This document shows, piece after piece, positions 43,408-51,403 of a stretch of DNA of 64,000 nt. Position numbers and translations under genes: made by a program. Below the pieces are notes generated by a model that worked only from the letters and a program-made list of their open reading frames with translations, did no database searches and was not told where the DNA came from. The stretch comes from JALEFZ01 sp039817415 (GTDB taxonomy: Bacteria; Bacteroidota; Bacteroidia; J057), in contig JBCBVV010000005.1 of the NCBI GenBank assembly GCA_039817415.1, positions 1 to 64,000 of the forward strand. Reading direction: 5' to 3'. How positions within the stretch are numbered: the first letter of the stretch is position 1; every line of letters starts with the position of its first letter.

Positions 43408-44247
43408 TTACATCAATCGGGCTACCATGATTCCGTTCTGCACACGCTTGGTAGACATGTATTCAGCTAAGGGCTTGGCGCTGATTTCTACCTTATTGGA
43501 GCCAGTTGATGCGTGTAGCAGGTGAAGGCGACCATTCTGATGGATCGCAATACCCACATGCACGACATCTAGTCCTTTGATATTGGTGGATAAGGCAATT
43601 AAATCTCCATCTTTTATGAGCTGTTCTTTCTCCCTAATCTCCTCTTTTGGAATATAGCAGGGGTCAAGTTCCTCATTCGCCTTTTCGACAGCCTGAATGG
43701 CTTGATAATTCTCCTCTCCTTTCAGCTGCATATAGGCTGAGCGATGGGTAGACATGAAGTTGATCTGCTTATCAATGGGTTTTCCGCCCAATTCAGCCGT
43801 TATATTTTTTATGATGCCTTTCTTTTCGTTGTTGGTTAGCCATTCGGTAAAATAGTGAAGACGAGAAGGATAGCCTGCTCGTTTGCCATCACGGTATCGA
43901 AGAAACTCCAACTCTTTCTGAAAAGCTTCAAAATGGAGTGCGTTTTTCTTCCACAAACGACTCATAACGACCACATTTTCTAGAAAAGTAGTGCAATCCA
44001 GTCCCTGAAGATTTACGACAAGATCCTCTTCCATTCCTAGCTCCAATGTTTTTGCGACATAGGGTGTTCCAAGAAAACGTTGTCCAATCGCAATCGCCAT
44101 GTCTCCCATGGATGGTGGCATAGGAGTCTGCTGAATCCCTTCAAGGTGAGACTCACATAATTGCTTGTCCTTGAGAGTACACACCAATTGGGCTTGCAGA
44201 AAAATGGGAAGACAAGCCAACAACAGAATGGAAATTATCTTGTTCAT
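43408..44247 (-). CDS. exported DUF1460 amidase-like (NlpC/P60-related) protein
   Basis: A 279-residue protein with a signal peptide (MNKIISILLLACLPIFLQAQ). It matches DUF1460 (N-acetylmuramoyl-L-alanine amidase-like). The catalytic Cys is in LQGLDCTTFLENV, and the catalytic His in LDVVHVGIAIHQNG. The GQRFLGTPYVAKTLE stretch and the late LLHASTGSNKVEIS are also typical. These enzymes are papain-like and act on cell-wall peptides. The gene is convergent with the blaI-blaR1-TonB unit; this could be chance, although both concern the cell wall. Confidence 0.87.
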   Translation of the reverse strand: MNKIISILLLACLPIFLQAQLVCTLKDKQLCESHLEGIQQTPMPPSMGDMAIAIGQRFLGTPYVAKTLELGMEEDLVVNLQGLDCTTFLENVVVMSRLWKKNALHFEAFQKELEFLRYRDGKRAGYPSRLHYFTEWLTNNEKKGIIKNITAELGGKPIDKQINFMSTHRSAYMQLKGEENYQAIQAVEKANEELDPCYIPKEEIREKEQLIKDGDLIALSTNIKGLDVVHVGIAIHQNGRLHLLHASTGSNKVEISAKPLAEYMSTKRVQNGIMVARLM

Positions 44248-44382
44248 ATGCTCAAATTCTTATGCTTAATATACATCCTTTCCAGTAATTGCATATATCC
44301 CGCCAGACTCATCTTCTGAATGAAACATTTTCTTAAAAATGATACTTGAATCATTAACTTGAATGGATCAATTATCCCAATT

Positions 44383-45057
44383 ATGAAAAAGGCAGAGAAA
44401 GTCCAGTTTGTCATAGACACACTTGAACATCTATACCCAGAAACCCCCGTACCCCTTGACCATGTAGATCCCTATACACTTTTGGTTGCTGTACTTCTAT
44501 CTGCCCAATGCACAGACGAACGTGTCAACAAGGTTACTCCTTATCTTTTCGAAAAGGCAGATAACCCAGCCGATATGATGGAGGTTCCGGTGGATGAAAT
44601 CAAAGCCATTATCAGACCTTGCGGCCTTTCCCCAAGAAAATCCAAAGCCATATCAGACCTCTCTCGTATCATCATGGAAGAACATGGAGGGGTGGTTCCT
44701 CAAAGTTTTGAAGCATTAGAAAGACTACCAGGTGTTGGGCACAAAACAGCTTCGGTGGTCATGTCTCAGGCCTTTGGTGTGCCTGCCTTCCCTGTTGATA
44801 CCCATATCCATCGCCTGATGACCCGGTGGAATTTTACAACAGGCAAGAATGTAGAGCAGACAGAAAGAGACGCCAAACGATTATTTCCCAGAGATTTGTG
44901 GAACAAGCTACACCTACAGATCATCTTTTTTGGGAGGGAATATTGTCCTGCAAGAGGGCATAATCCCTACGAATGCCCTATTTGCTCCAAAATTGGCAGA
45001 AAGACAATGTTCCACATCTTTGATAAGGAAGTGGCAAGAAAGGCCCATAAAAAGTAG
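44383..45057 (+). CDS. nth: endonuclease III-type DNA glycosylase/AP lyase
   Basis: Starting at ATG 44383 (a TTG at 44359 is less likely) gives 224 residues. The HhH-GPD fold is intact: LLSAQCTDERVN, LPGVGHKTASVV with the Schiff-base Lys121, and the GPD Asp139 in PVDTHIHR. These align with E. coli Lys120 and Asp138. It removes oxidised pyrimidines in base-excision repair. The 4Fe-4S loop is odd. It shows C188-x9-C198-x2-C201 and then no fourth Cys, where E. coli has C-x6-C-x2-C-x5-C. The cluster may be absent, or a His in RGH may be a ligand. Confidence 0.92.
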   Translation: MKKAEKVQFVIDTLEHLYPETPVPLDHVDPYTLLVAVLLSAQCTDERVNKVTPYLFEKADNPADMMEVPVDEIKAIIRPCGLSPRKSKAISDLSRIIMEEHGGVVPQSFEALERLPGVGHKTASVVMSQAFGVPAFPVDTHIHRLMTRWNFTTGKNVEQTERDAKRLFPRDLWNKLHLQIIFFGREYCPARGHNPYECPICSKIGRKTMFHIFDKEVARKAHKK

Positions 45058-45118
45058 CAACTCATAGACCGTTTTGATCATATATCCTTCCCATAAAGGA
45101 AAATTCATTTTTATATAC

Positions 45119-45134
45119 TAATGTTTAAACATTA
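45119..45134. promoter_or_regulatory. perfect 16-bp palindrome upstream of mhq-like operon
   Basis: TAATGTTTAAACATTA reads the same on both strands and lies 52-67 bases before the dioxygenase ATG. It has the size and position of an operator for a dimeric regulator such as a MarR, HxlR or TetR protein. No such regulator gene lies in this window. Confidence 0.55.
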
Positions 45135-45173
45135 ATTAAAAACTCTCGTTAAATACATCAGACAATAATTGAA

Positions 45174-45181
45174 AAAGGAGG
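45174..45181 (+). promoter_or_regulatory. strong Shine-Dalgarno site AAAGGAGG
   Basis: AAAGGAGG lies 5 bases before the ATG at 45187 and fixes that start over the upstream TTG. Such full anti-SD matches are rare in Bacteroidota, so it stands out. Confidence 0.75.
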
Positions 45182-45186
45182 ATTTT

Positions 45187-46155
45187 ATGTCTCAACAACT
45201 TATTACTGGATTACACCATGTGACTGCCATGGCCAGTGGGCCTCAGGAGAATGTAAATTTCTATTCGGGAATTTTGGGTCTCCGCCTTGTGAAGAAAACT
45301 GTGAACTTTGACGCACCGGATGTCTATCACCTGTATTATGGAGACGAGAGTGGGAATCCAGGTAGTATCATGACTTTTTTCCCTTTCAAAAACATTCAGA
45401 AGGGAGCTCATGGAGTGGGTCAGGCTGCTACGACTACCTTTTCGATTCCTAAAAAGTCAGTAGACTATTGGATCAAAAGACTGGATCACTTTAAGGTAAA
45501 TCATAAAGAACCCCAGCAACGATTTGATGAAGTGGTGATATACTTTGAGGACTTTGATGGACTAGGACTTGAGTTAGTGGCCAATGACCGCGACGATAGA
45601 GCACCCTTTTCCTATGGACAAATTCCTTTGGAGCATGCGATCAGAGGTTTCTACAGCGTTGAATTATGGGAGAATACCTACGAGCGCACAGAAGCTCTAC
45701 TCGTTCATCAACTAGACCACAGCTTCGTCGCTGAGAGTGGTCCAAGAAGAAGATACTCTACCACAGAAGGAGGAAAACCTGGCCAGATTATCGACATTGT
45801 GTGGGATGCTCAAAAGAGATTCGGCGCTGGCGGTTCTGGTACCGTTCACCATATTGCCTTCGATACGCCTACGGATGAGGCTCAATTGGCCCTAAGGGAA
45901 AACCTGCTGAAGACAGGCAACTATCCTACTCAGGTCCTAGATAGACAGTATTTCCATTCGATCTACTTTCGTGAGCCAGGTGGTGTGCTATTTGAAGTTG
46001 CCACTACCCCTCCAGGCTTCCTCTACGATGAGGATGTCAAGCACCTAGGTGAGAGCCTAAAACTCCCCCCTTGGGAGGAGTTTAGAAGAGATTACATTGA
46101 GAAATTATTAACACCCATTACATTAAATCCCGACGCATATGCATCGCCATTCTAA
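45187..46155 (+). CDS. ring-cleaving dioxygenase, VOC superfamily (MhqO-like)
   Basis: A 322-residue cytosolic protein with two VOC (glyoxalase/bleomycin-resistance) modules. It starts MSQQLITGLHHVTAMASGPQ; the first metal His is in LHHVT. The second half has GSGTVHHIAFDT (His) and REPGGVLFEVAT (Glu). The metal triad of extradiol-type dioxygenases is thus visible. Length and order match MhqO of Bacillus, which helps clear quinones and hydroquinones. A Shine-Dalgarno and a palindrome precede it. It is the first gene of a three-gene overlapping unit with a hydrolase and a nitroreductase. Confidence 0.88.
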   Translation: MSQQLITGLHHVTAMASGPQENVNFYSGILGLRLVKKTVNFDAPDVYHLYYGDESGNPGSIMTFFPFKNIQKGAHGVGQAATTTFSIPKKSVDYWIKRLDHFKVNHKEPQQRFDEVVIYFEDFDGLGLELVANDRDDRAPFSYGQIPLEHAIRGFYSVELWENTYERTEALLVHQLDHSFVAESGPRRRYSTTEGGKPGQIIDIVWDAQKRFGAGGSGTVHHIAFDTPTDEAQLALRENLLKTGNYPTQVLDRQYFHSIYFREPGGVLFEVATTPPGFLYDEDVKHLGESLKLPPWEEFRRDYIEKLLTPITLNPDAYASPF

Positions 46156-46777
46156 GGACATCACATATGCAGGACAGAATCTAAAGGATGCTACCCGTGC
46201 CATGATCATGGTTCATGGCCGGGGAGCCTCCCCAGCTTCCATCCTGGAACTTACGGCCCATCTCAAGGCAGATGACATGGCCTTTCTGGCACCAAGAGCT
46301 ACTGCTAATACTTGGTATCCCTATAGCTTCATGGCACCTACCGTTCAAAATGAACCCGGTCTGTCTACTGGACTTGGCGTATTGAAGCAAACCATGGATG
46401 AAATCAAAGATGCAGGTATCAAGTCAGAAAATATCTTCCTGCTAGGTTTCTCCCAAGGTGCCTGTTTGAGTGGAGAATTTGCTGCCCGTCACGCCGAACA
46501 GCTTGGAGGAGTCTTTATGCTGAGTGGGGGAGTGATTGGAGAAAAGATCGACCGAACAAACTATCAGGGAGACTTTGCCCATACACCGATCTTGCTTGGC
46601 TGTAGCGATGTAGACGCGCACGTCCCCCTACAGAGGGTACAAGACAGCAGTCAAATATTTCGTGATATGGGTGCTCAAGTGGTTGAAAGAATTTACCCTA
46701 ATGCCCCTCACACGATTTTTGAGGACGAAATCAATATTATCAACCAGATTTTGGAAAAGACCTATGAATTTAGCTGA
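46139..46777 (+). CDS. carboxylesterase/phospholipase-type alpha/beta hydrolase (MhqD-like)
   Basis: A 212-residue cytosolic protein overlapping the dioxygenase gene by 17 bases. It is of the small carboxylesterase family: MVHGRGASPAS (oxyanion), LGFSQGACLSGE with the nucleophile Ser, LLGCSDVDAHVP with Asp, and a terminal His in PNAPHTIF. This fits MhqD, the hydrolase found with MhqO in quinone-induced Bacillus operons. It probably hydrolyses a ring-cleavage product or ester. It overlaps the next gene by 14 bases. Confidence 0.87.
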   Translation: MHRHSKDITYAGQNLKDATRAMIMVHGRGASPASILELTAHLKADDMAFLAPRATANTWYPYSFMAPTVQNEPGLSTGLGVLKQTMDEIKDAGIKSENIFLLGFSQGACLSGEFAARHAEQLGGVFMLSGGVIGEKIDRTNYQGDFAHTPILLGCSDVDAHVPLQRVQDSSQIFRDMGAQVVERIYPNAPHTIFEDEINIINQILEKTYEFS

Positions 46778-47321
46778 ATCACATATACCTGATCTCCATC
46801 CTTTGCTCAAAAACAGATGGAGCCCAAGAACATACGACCCTTCTTTCCAATTAAGTGAGCAAGAGGTTAATCTGCTCTTTGAGGCTGCAAGGTGGGCACC
46901 TTCTAGCTTTAATGCGCAGCCCTGGCGATATGTTTATGCCATTCGTCAACAGGAACAAGGCTTTCAGAAAATGATTGAGCCTCTGATGGAAGGGAATAAG
47001 ACCTGGGCAAAAGATGCTTCTATGCTGATTCTTTCTTTGGCTAAAACTGATTACGAAGGGAGAGATGGCACAAATTCGTATGCACAATACGATCTTGGCC
47101 AAGCGAATTTCAGTTTGGTGAGTCAAGCCTCTGCGATGGGATTATCTGTCAGACAAATGGCTGGCTTTAGTAAAAGTAAAGCTAAAGAGCTCTTCCAATT
47201 ACCAGACAATCTCATTCCCGTTGCCTACATAGCGGTTGGAAAGCCTGTTGAAGGTTTGGAAAAGCCTGCTAACAGGTCAAGAATCACCCAAGAACAGATC
47301 GTAACAGAAATCGTTTCCTAG
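46764..47321 (+). CDS. nitroreductase-family flavoprotein (MhqN-like)
   Basis: Starting at ATG 46764 gives 185 residues, the normal length of small nitroreductases. FMN-binding features are NRWSPRTYD (phosphate-binding Arg), AARWAPSSFNAQPWRYVY, and a C-terminal part with VAYIAVGKP and the late Arg in NRSRIT. Such enzymes reduce quinones and nitro compounds with NAD(P)H. In Bacillus the nitroreductase MhqN lies with MhqO in one operon, so the set here is a parallel. The unit ends at a strong terminator at 47344-47382. Confidence 0.88.
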   Translation: MNLAESHIPDLHPLLKNRWSPRTYDPSFQLSEQEVNLLFEAARWAPSSFNAQPWRYVYAIRQQEQGFQKMIEPLMEGNKTWAKDASMLILSLAKTDYEGRDGTNSYAQYDLGQANFSLVSQASAMGLSVRQMAGFSKSKAKELFQLPDNLIPVAYIAVGKPVEGLEKPANRSRITQEQIVTEIVS

Positions 47322-47343
47322 AAAGTTTGGGGACAAGTTATAC

Positions 47344-47382
47344 TGCCGGTATGCTGAAGGATCAGCATATCGGCATTTCCTT
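47344..47382 (+). terminator. intrinsic terminator of the mhq-like operon
   Basis: TGCCGGTATGCTG (47344-47356) pairs with CAGCATATCGGCA (47363-47375) with one G.T wobble and a 6-base loop, followed by TTTCCTTTTTT. This is a long, stable stem. Confidence 0.88.
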
Positions 47383-47559
47383 TTTTGCCTCTTTACACGC
47401 TACCAAAATCAGATAATCCTTATCATTTCGAGAAAATTCACCCTCTCCCCAAATACACAAATCTCTAATAAACAGCCACTTACGATTCTACTATCCCAAT
47501 GGAATGCATCTTGGATACTTAGCTTCACACAACATTACACACTTCTCAACATACGCTAT

Positions 47560-48516
47560 ATGAATTATAAAACTTGCTTATCTATCCTAGCCCTTGTTCT
47601 TTTTAGCCTTTCTTCTTGCGATTTCAACATGGAGGAAAATAGGGCTCAGGTAGAAGTTTTTATGACAGACGCTCCCTTCGACGATGAAGATGTAAAGGCT
47701 GTATTTATTACCGTCGCAGAGGTCAAGATAGATGGAGAATCTTATCCGGGCTTTTCGGGGAAAAAGACAATTGAATTATCTGCTCTCCAAAATGGGAAAA
47801 CGCAATCCCTTGGGCTATCTGAAGTAGAAGTGGGTTCTTACCAAACCCTTAGCCTGGTGTTAGATCTCAATACGGATCAGGATGATAATAAACCCGGATG
47901 CTATGTCCTGACAGTGGACAATGAAAAAAAGAATCTCCTTTCCAACAACACTACAAGTCTCCAAATTAATAGCTCAATTTCATTTGATTCTCAGGAAGGA
48001 AAGAAGACGGAATTGGTTCTAGATATGGATTTAAGGAAGGCCATTCAATACGAAAAAACCAATAATGACAAGGACTACGCCTTTGTCAGCGAGGATCAAC
48101 TTTCTCGGACTGTCCGTGCCGTTTCGATTTCCAATAGTGGATCGATTGAGGGTGAATTGAAATTATCCCCTTTGGTAGAAGCAGGTAAAGTAATCGTTTA
48201 TGCCTATGAAAAGGGCTCTTTTGACAAAGCCAAAGAGACCAGAGCTCAGGGTGATTCAGGTCTTACCTTTGCAGGCGCCATCACAAGTACAGAAGCCAAG
48301 GTCGAAAACGGCTTTTTGACCTACAAGTTGGCTTTTCTTGAAGAAGGAGACTACGAGATCTGTATAACGTCTCTCGAAGATGACAACCAAGATGGGCAAT
48401 ACCAGTTTAAGGGCTTTCTCCACACCTCCTTAAGTGGGGAGGTTACAACTGCCGTGAAAGTCGAAGCAAAAATCAGCACCAATCTCACCCTTGACATCCT
48501 TGGCATTATCAATTAG
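47560..48516 (+). CDS. DUF4382-type lipoprotein
   Basis: A 318-residue lipoprotein (lipobox LSSCDF). It fits the DUF4382 family: AQVEVFMTDAPFDDEDVKAVFITVAEVKIDG near the N-terminus is the family hallmark (carbohydrate-binding-like fold). The second half (from about 195) has the layout of an added beta-sandwich domain (GSIEGELKLSP ... DYEICITSLEDDNQDGQY). It is surface- or periplasm-facing and probably binds a ligand. A 238-base gap precedes it, with no clear operator, and a strong terminator follows. Confidence 0.8.
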   Translation: MNYKTCLSILALVLFSLSSCDFNMEENRAQVEVFMTDAPFDDEDVKAVFITVAEVKIDGESYPGFSGKKTIELSALQNGKTQSLGLSEVEVGSYQTLSLVLDLNTDQDDNKPGCYVLTVDNEKKNLLSNNTTSLQINSSISFDSQEGKKTELVLDMDLRKAIQYEKTNNDKDYAFVSEDQLSRTVRAVSISNSGSIEGELKLSPLVEAGKVIVYAYEKGSFDKAKETRAQGDSGLTFAGAITSTEAKVENGFLTYKLAFLEEGDYEICITSLEDDNQDGQYQFKGFLHTSLSGEVTTAVKVEAKISTNLTLDILGIIN

Positions 48517-48565
48517 ACAATCAATAGGCCTTTAGACACAACATGAGTCATCAGCTTAAAATGTT

Positions 48566-48595
48566 AGGCTACCCTATTATGGGGTAGCCTTTTTA
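48566..48595 (+). terminator. intrinsic terminator overlapping a convergent gene end
   Basis: AGGCTACCC (48566-48574) pairs with GGGTAGCCT (48582-48590), loop 7, followed by TTTTT. The right arm lies inside the last codons of the convergent gene ending at 48577, so the coding end doubles as a terminator arm. Confidence 0.9.
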
Positions 48596-49461
48596 ATGGA
48601 AAATTTTCTGGCTTGCTGACGATAGACTTTCGTCTGCTCAGACCCTAACCAAACCTCATGCTCATTGACAAAATCCAACGCCTCGTATTGCGAGGCTATG
48701 CTAGCTGTTCGGATTTTTTGTCTGACCATTGACCCTTGAAGAAAGTGGCTCCCATCGTAACCTGAGAAGGAAAAGAGGGTAACATTGGACTGGGGGATAA
48801 AGCCCAAAACCCTTTTGAATCGGTAGCTCAGTAGTGCAAGTTTTTGCCCATCTTGAGAAATAGCTGCTGCTGTAATGACCCTGTTTTTCAAAGATAGAGA
48901 ATCTATTAGGTGAGCGGCATATCGGCCTCCACGTGCCGGAAGGACATAGTGATAGGTGATAAAATTCTTGTCAAATAAGCTGCCTTTGGTAAAGAGGTGC
49001 AAGCTGTCCTTCCACCAAATAAAAGCCTCTAGGTCAAATACTCTTCTTTTGCCTTTTGCAGGAAAGGACTGTTGTTCGGGGTAATAAAATAGGATCGAGT
49101 CTAGGCTCTTTGTTTCGGGATTCCATTGATAAATTTTCAGGTCTTTTCGACAATGGCAATTGTTACCGGCATCACCTATGTAGATATTTCCTTGCTTATC
49201 CTTACTCAGGTCTTCCCAATCCTTATTTCTGGCTCCTTCTACCTCCATTTTTCCGATCAAGTAGCCGTTTAAATCGGTTTGATAGATCATAGGGCCATCT
49301 CCACTGTCATTGATCCAGAGAAAAGAAGAATCATTTTGGTAGATCAAACCAGAGGCTTCGTTTACAGCAGCTGGAAGGAAAAATTTCTTCGATTGACCAT
49401 GGATTACAGTCGTTTGTAAGATAATGGCAATCAGGAAAGCAATAGTGGGCAATTTTTTCAT
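48577..49461 (-). CDS. exported beta-propeller-like protein of unknown function
   Basis: The ATG with complement at 49459-49461 gives 294 residues with a signal peptide (MKKLPTIAFLIAIILQTTVIHG). A longer frame exists but lacks a better start. The mature part has propeller-like repeats: NEASGLIYQNDSSFLWINDSG, NKDWEDLSKDKQGNIYIGDAGNN and a later YEALDFVNEHEVWLGSEQT. The family is widespread but unnamed as far as I know. It is probably periplasmic, and its ligand is unknown. Confidence 0.7.
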   Translation of the reverse strand: MKKLPTIAFLIAIILQTTVIHGQSKKFFLPAAVNEASGLIYQNDSSFLWINDSGDGPMIYQTDLNGYLIGKMEVEGARNKDWEDLSKDKQGNIYIGDAGNNCHCRKDLKIYQWNPETKSLDSILFYYPEQQSFPAKGKRRVFDLEAFIWWKDSLHLFTKGSLFDKNFITYHYVLPARGGRYAAHLIDSLSLKNRVITAAAISQDGQKLALLSYRFKRVLGFIPQSNVTLFSFSGYDGSHFLQGSMVRQKIRTASIASQYEALDFVNEHEVWLGSEQTKVYRQQARKFSIKKATP

Positions 49462-49570
49462 AGACCTTTTACGAAGTGAATTTGGCATAAAATCAAAAAA
49501 ACTACTCAAATCCCGCAAGTATTTGCATTTTTTGCCAATACCCATCCAAACTCCCACCGATTTAGGATTT

Positions 49571-49603
49571 TTTGCCAACCATAGGAAGACGGTAGTATAT
49601 TTT
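49571..49603 (+). promoter_or_regulatory. Bacteroidota-type promoter of a possible small RNA
   Basis: TTTG at 49571-49574, then 21 bases, then TATATTTT at 49596-49603, against consensus TTTG-N19-21-TAnnTTTG (one mismatch). Transcription would begin near 49610. Confidence 0.5.
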
Positions 49604-49609
49604 CCCAAA

Positions 49610-49740
49610 AGCTACCCTTAGATAATCAGTAGATTCCTATAAATAGTTCATACTATTTAACTCTCTCCTTCCTACACGGAACCATGTTATATCTTACCCT
49701 AGGGATGTAGAATACCTACCTGCTACATCCCTTTTTTAGT
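49610..49740 (+). ncRNA. candidate small RNA or attenuator leader
   Basis: The transcript predicted from the promoter at 49571-49603 would end at the terminator 49702-49737, giving about 125 nucleotides. No protein-coding frame of note lies in it; an 8-codon frame overlaps the terminator's left arm, as in attenuators. It may act alone or tune the gene at 49797. Confidence 0.4.
49702..49737 (+). terminator. strong intrinsic terminator without an upstream plus-strand gene
   Basis: GGGATGTAG (49702-49710) pairs with CTACATCCC (49723-49731), loop 12, followed by TTTTTT. The minus strand has no T-run, so it works on the plus strand only. Confidence 0.88.
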
Positions 49741-49796
49741 ACCCATCTGAAACATATTGACGATCTGACGTTTTACTATGGGTAAATACTCAATTC

Positions 49797-50108
49797 ATGG
49801 GAAAATCATCGCTTGAACTAGAAAAACATAGATTAGCTCGCTATAAAAAATTCGCTGAATTGTATAAGCTACCTGAGGAAAAGTTTGAACAATTTGTTGA
49901 ATTGTACGAGATAGACGAGCTCCAGTCCTTCCTCCCCCCTAATCCAAGCCAGAAAGAGCGCCAGATTCTTTCAGAACTCATTGGTGTTAAGGGAATCCAG
50001 GGATATATGGACTGGGTCAAATCCAATAATACCTTCGAATTAATCATGCAATGGCAAGAGGGCACAGGTAATTTTGGCCATGCCTTATTTTTTAATAACA
50101 AAGAATAA
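49797..50108 (+). CDS. hypothetical small helical protein
   Basis: A 103-residue cytosolic protein, helical and charged (KHRLARYKKFAELYKLPEEKFE ... ELIGVKGIQGYMDWVKSNN). I do not recognise a family. It follows the terminator-bounded leader at 49610-49740, whose read-through would feed it. The codon use looks like that of its neighbours. A long inverted repeat lies after it at 50185-50221. Confidence 0.55.
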   Translation: MGKSSLELEKHRLARYKKFAELYKLPEEKFEQFVELYEIDELQSFLPPNPSQKERQILSELIGVKGIQGYMDWVKSNNTFELIMQWQEGTGNFGHALFFNNKE

Positions 50109-50184
50109 AGCGCCTTACAGACAGCCTTTTAGTAAGGACATTCTCCATTTATCATTTTTTGTTAGCTAGCCCACAAGAGGTAAA

Positions 50185-50221
50185 CTTCTTTTCAACAAGG
50201 TATTATTCTTGTTGAAGAGGA
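50185..50221. repeat. 37-base inverted repeat in intergenic region
   Basis: TTCAACAAG (50191-50199) and CTTGTTGAA (50208-50216) pair perfectly around 8 bases, and the stem can be extended outwards with wobble pairs to about 13-15 bp. No T-run follows, so it is more likely an RNA structure or protein site than a terminator. It lies in the 279-base gap before the 50388 gene. Confidence 0.45.
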
Positions 50222-50387
50222 ACAGTCATCCCCTTAACAATCAGATAATTACATCTACATATAGCATTTTTTTTATAGATGATATATTTTATATATTTGA
50301 TACAGGAGGTGCATATTTTTTCCACTTTCCAATTTTTTTTGAGGATAAATATCATCCTTCTCAAGCAGGGCTTTAAGCCAAAAATTC

Positions 50388-51398
50388 ATGAGTTTAACCA
50401 TTTCGTCTTCAGCATGGAAGAGGCTATATAAATTGGCTTCCTCTTTTCAGACGCTAGCTCCTTGGAGTTGGATGCTGGAGATGGATTTATTCGGTGTAGA
50501 GCATCCCCAATCTAGAGAAGTGGGATATTGCTGTATACTGGGCCCAGAAAGAGGAAATGAAGGATTGGCTGTATATAAGGGTCTTCCTGGCCTAGCCAGC
50601 TACGAACACCTCTTTGATGGAGATGCGGATATGCCTGCCATCAGCGTCATTTACGAACAGAACTGCCTTGTCCTCCTTTTCCTCTCAGAAACGGAGTTAT
50701 ACGACAGAGAAAGAGAGCTGTTCTCCTTGTATGGTGATCAGCCCGTCCACAATAAGTATCCTGTTTTTAGAGATTATTCCCCAGGATGGGTACCCTGGCC
50801 GATACATGAAGAATTCCAGGCCGCTTGGATGGAAGTGGCTCTTGAACAAGCGCTAGAAGTAGCCTTAAGATTCAAATCTGATGAAGATCTCCTAGACCAC
50901 ATGACCAATCGGGAGCCTTCTCTTTTGGTTCGAAGGCCTGTAAATCCTCCCTTTTTAGATGTGTGGAGAGATGATTGGATTCCTTTACAACCTTTGCAGG
51001 AGGATAAACAGGCAACCAATAAGCTATACCTAAGATCTAATCTGGCCGAATTCCTTCCAAGAGCTCGAGCCTGGATCGCCACCGTTTTTTACGATCCCAA
51101 TCCCAAAGAAAACCATCTGCAACGTCCCTATTTGCCATTGGTAGTATTGATAGCGGATTATACGTTAGGAGAAATCATTTACCATAAGGAATTTGAGCCA
51201 GGGAATGAGACTCAATCCATTCAAAAGGCATTTGTGGAAGCCGTGCGAAAGGCTCAATACCTCCCGACAAAATTGTACGTTGGGGAATTAAAAGAATTCC
51301 ATACCTGGGAGGAGATTGGCCACATCCTGAAGATTGCCATTCAACTTGATAAAGGCGGCAAAATCGCAGGCGAACTCCAACAAGAATACCTCAACTAG
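50388..51398 (+). CDS. hypothetical protein, DUF7309/DUF6930-like
   Basis: A 336-residue cytosolic protein. The N-terminal half has WKRLYKLASSFQTLAPWSWM ... FGVEHPQSREVGYCCILGP and LAVYKGLPGLASYEHLF. This pattern I associate, without certainty, with DUF7309. The C-terminal half (FLPRARAWIATVFYDP ... PLVVLIADYTLGEIIYH, PTKLYVGELKEF) resembles DUF6930. No enzyme motif is evident. Its 3' end is only 5 bases from the convergent DUF5675 gene. It is preceded by a 279-base non-coding stretch with an AT-rich tract and an inverted repeat. Confidence 0.65.
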   Translation: MSLTISSSAWKRLYKLASSFQTLAPWSWMLEMDLFGVEHPQSREVGYCCILGPERGNEGLAVYKGLPGLASYEHLFDGDADMPAISVIYEQNCLVLLFLSETELYDRERELFSLYGDQPVHNKYPVFRDYSPGWVPWPIHEEFQAAWMEVALEQALEVALRFKSDEDLLDHMTNREPSLLVRRPVNPPFLDVWRDDWIPLQPLQEDKQATNKLYLRSNLAEFLPRARAWIATVFYDPNPKENHLQRPYLPLVVLIADYTLGEIIYHKEFEPGNETQSIQKAFVEAVRKAQYLPTKLYVGELKEFHTWEEIGHILKIAIQLDKGGKIAGELQQEYLN

Positions 51399-51403
51399 TT
51401 TCC

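Larger units (their letters stand above)
49462..49796 (+). other. 335-base gap with a promoter-terminator pair
   Basis: This region lies between the start of the exported propeller gene (minus) and a small hypothetical gene (plus). On the plus strand it carries a -33/-7 like promoter (49571-49603) and a strong terminator (49702-49737), with no open frame longer than an 8-codon MLYLTLGM (49684-49710). That suggests a small RNA or an attenuator leader. No other structure is seen. Confidence 0.5.

Noticed and set aside
43387..43411. Direct repeat of ATGGTACTTA
   Set aside because: Only two short copies in tandem; likely chance.
49424..49621. 65-codon plus-strand frame over the 5' end of the propeller gene
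   Set aside because: Its product shows no domain or signal, and the minus-strand gene has a clear signal peptide; the promoter-like motif inside it argues for non-coding DNA.
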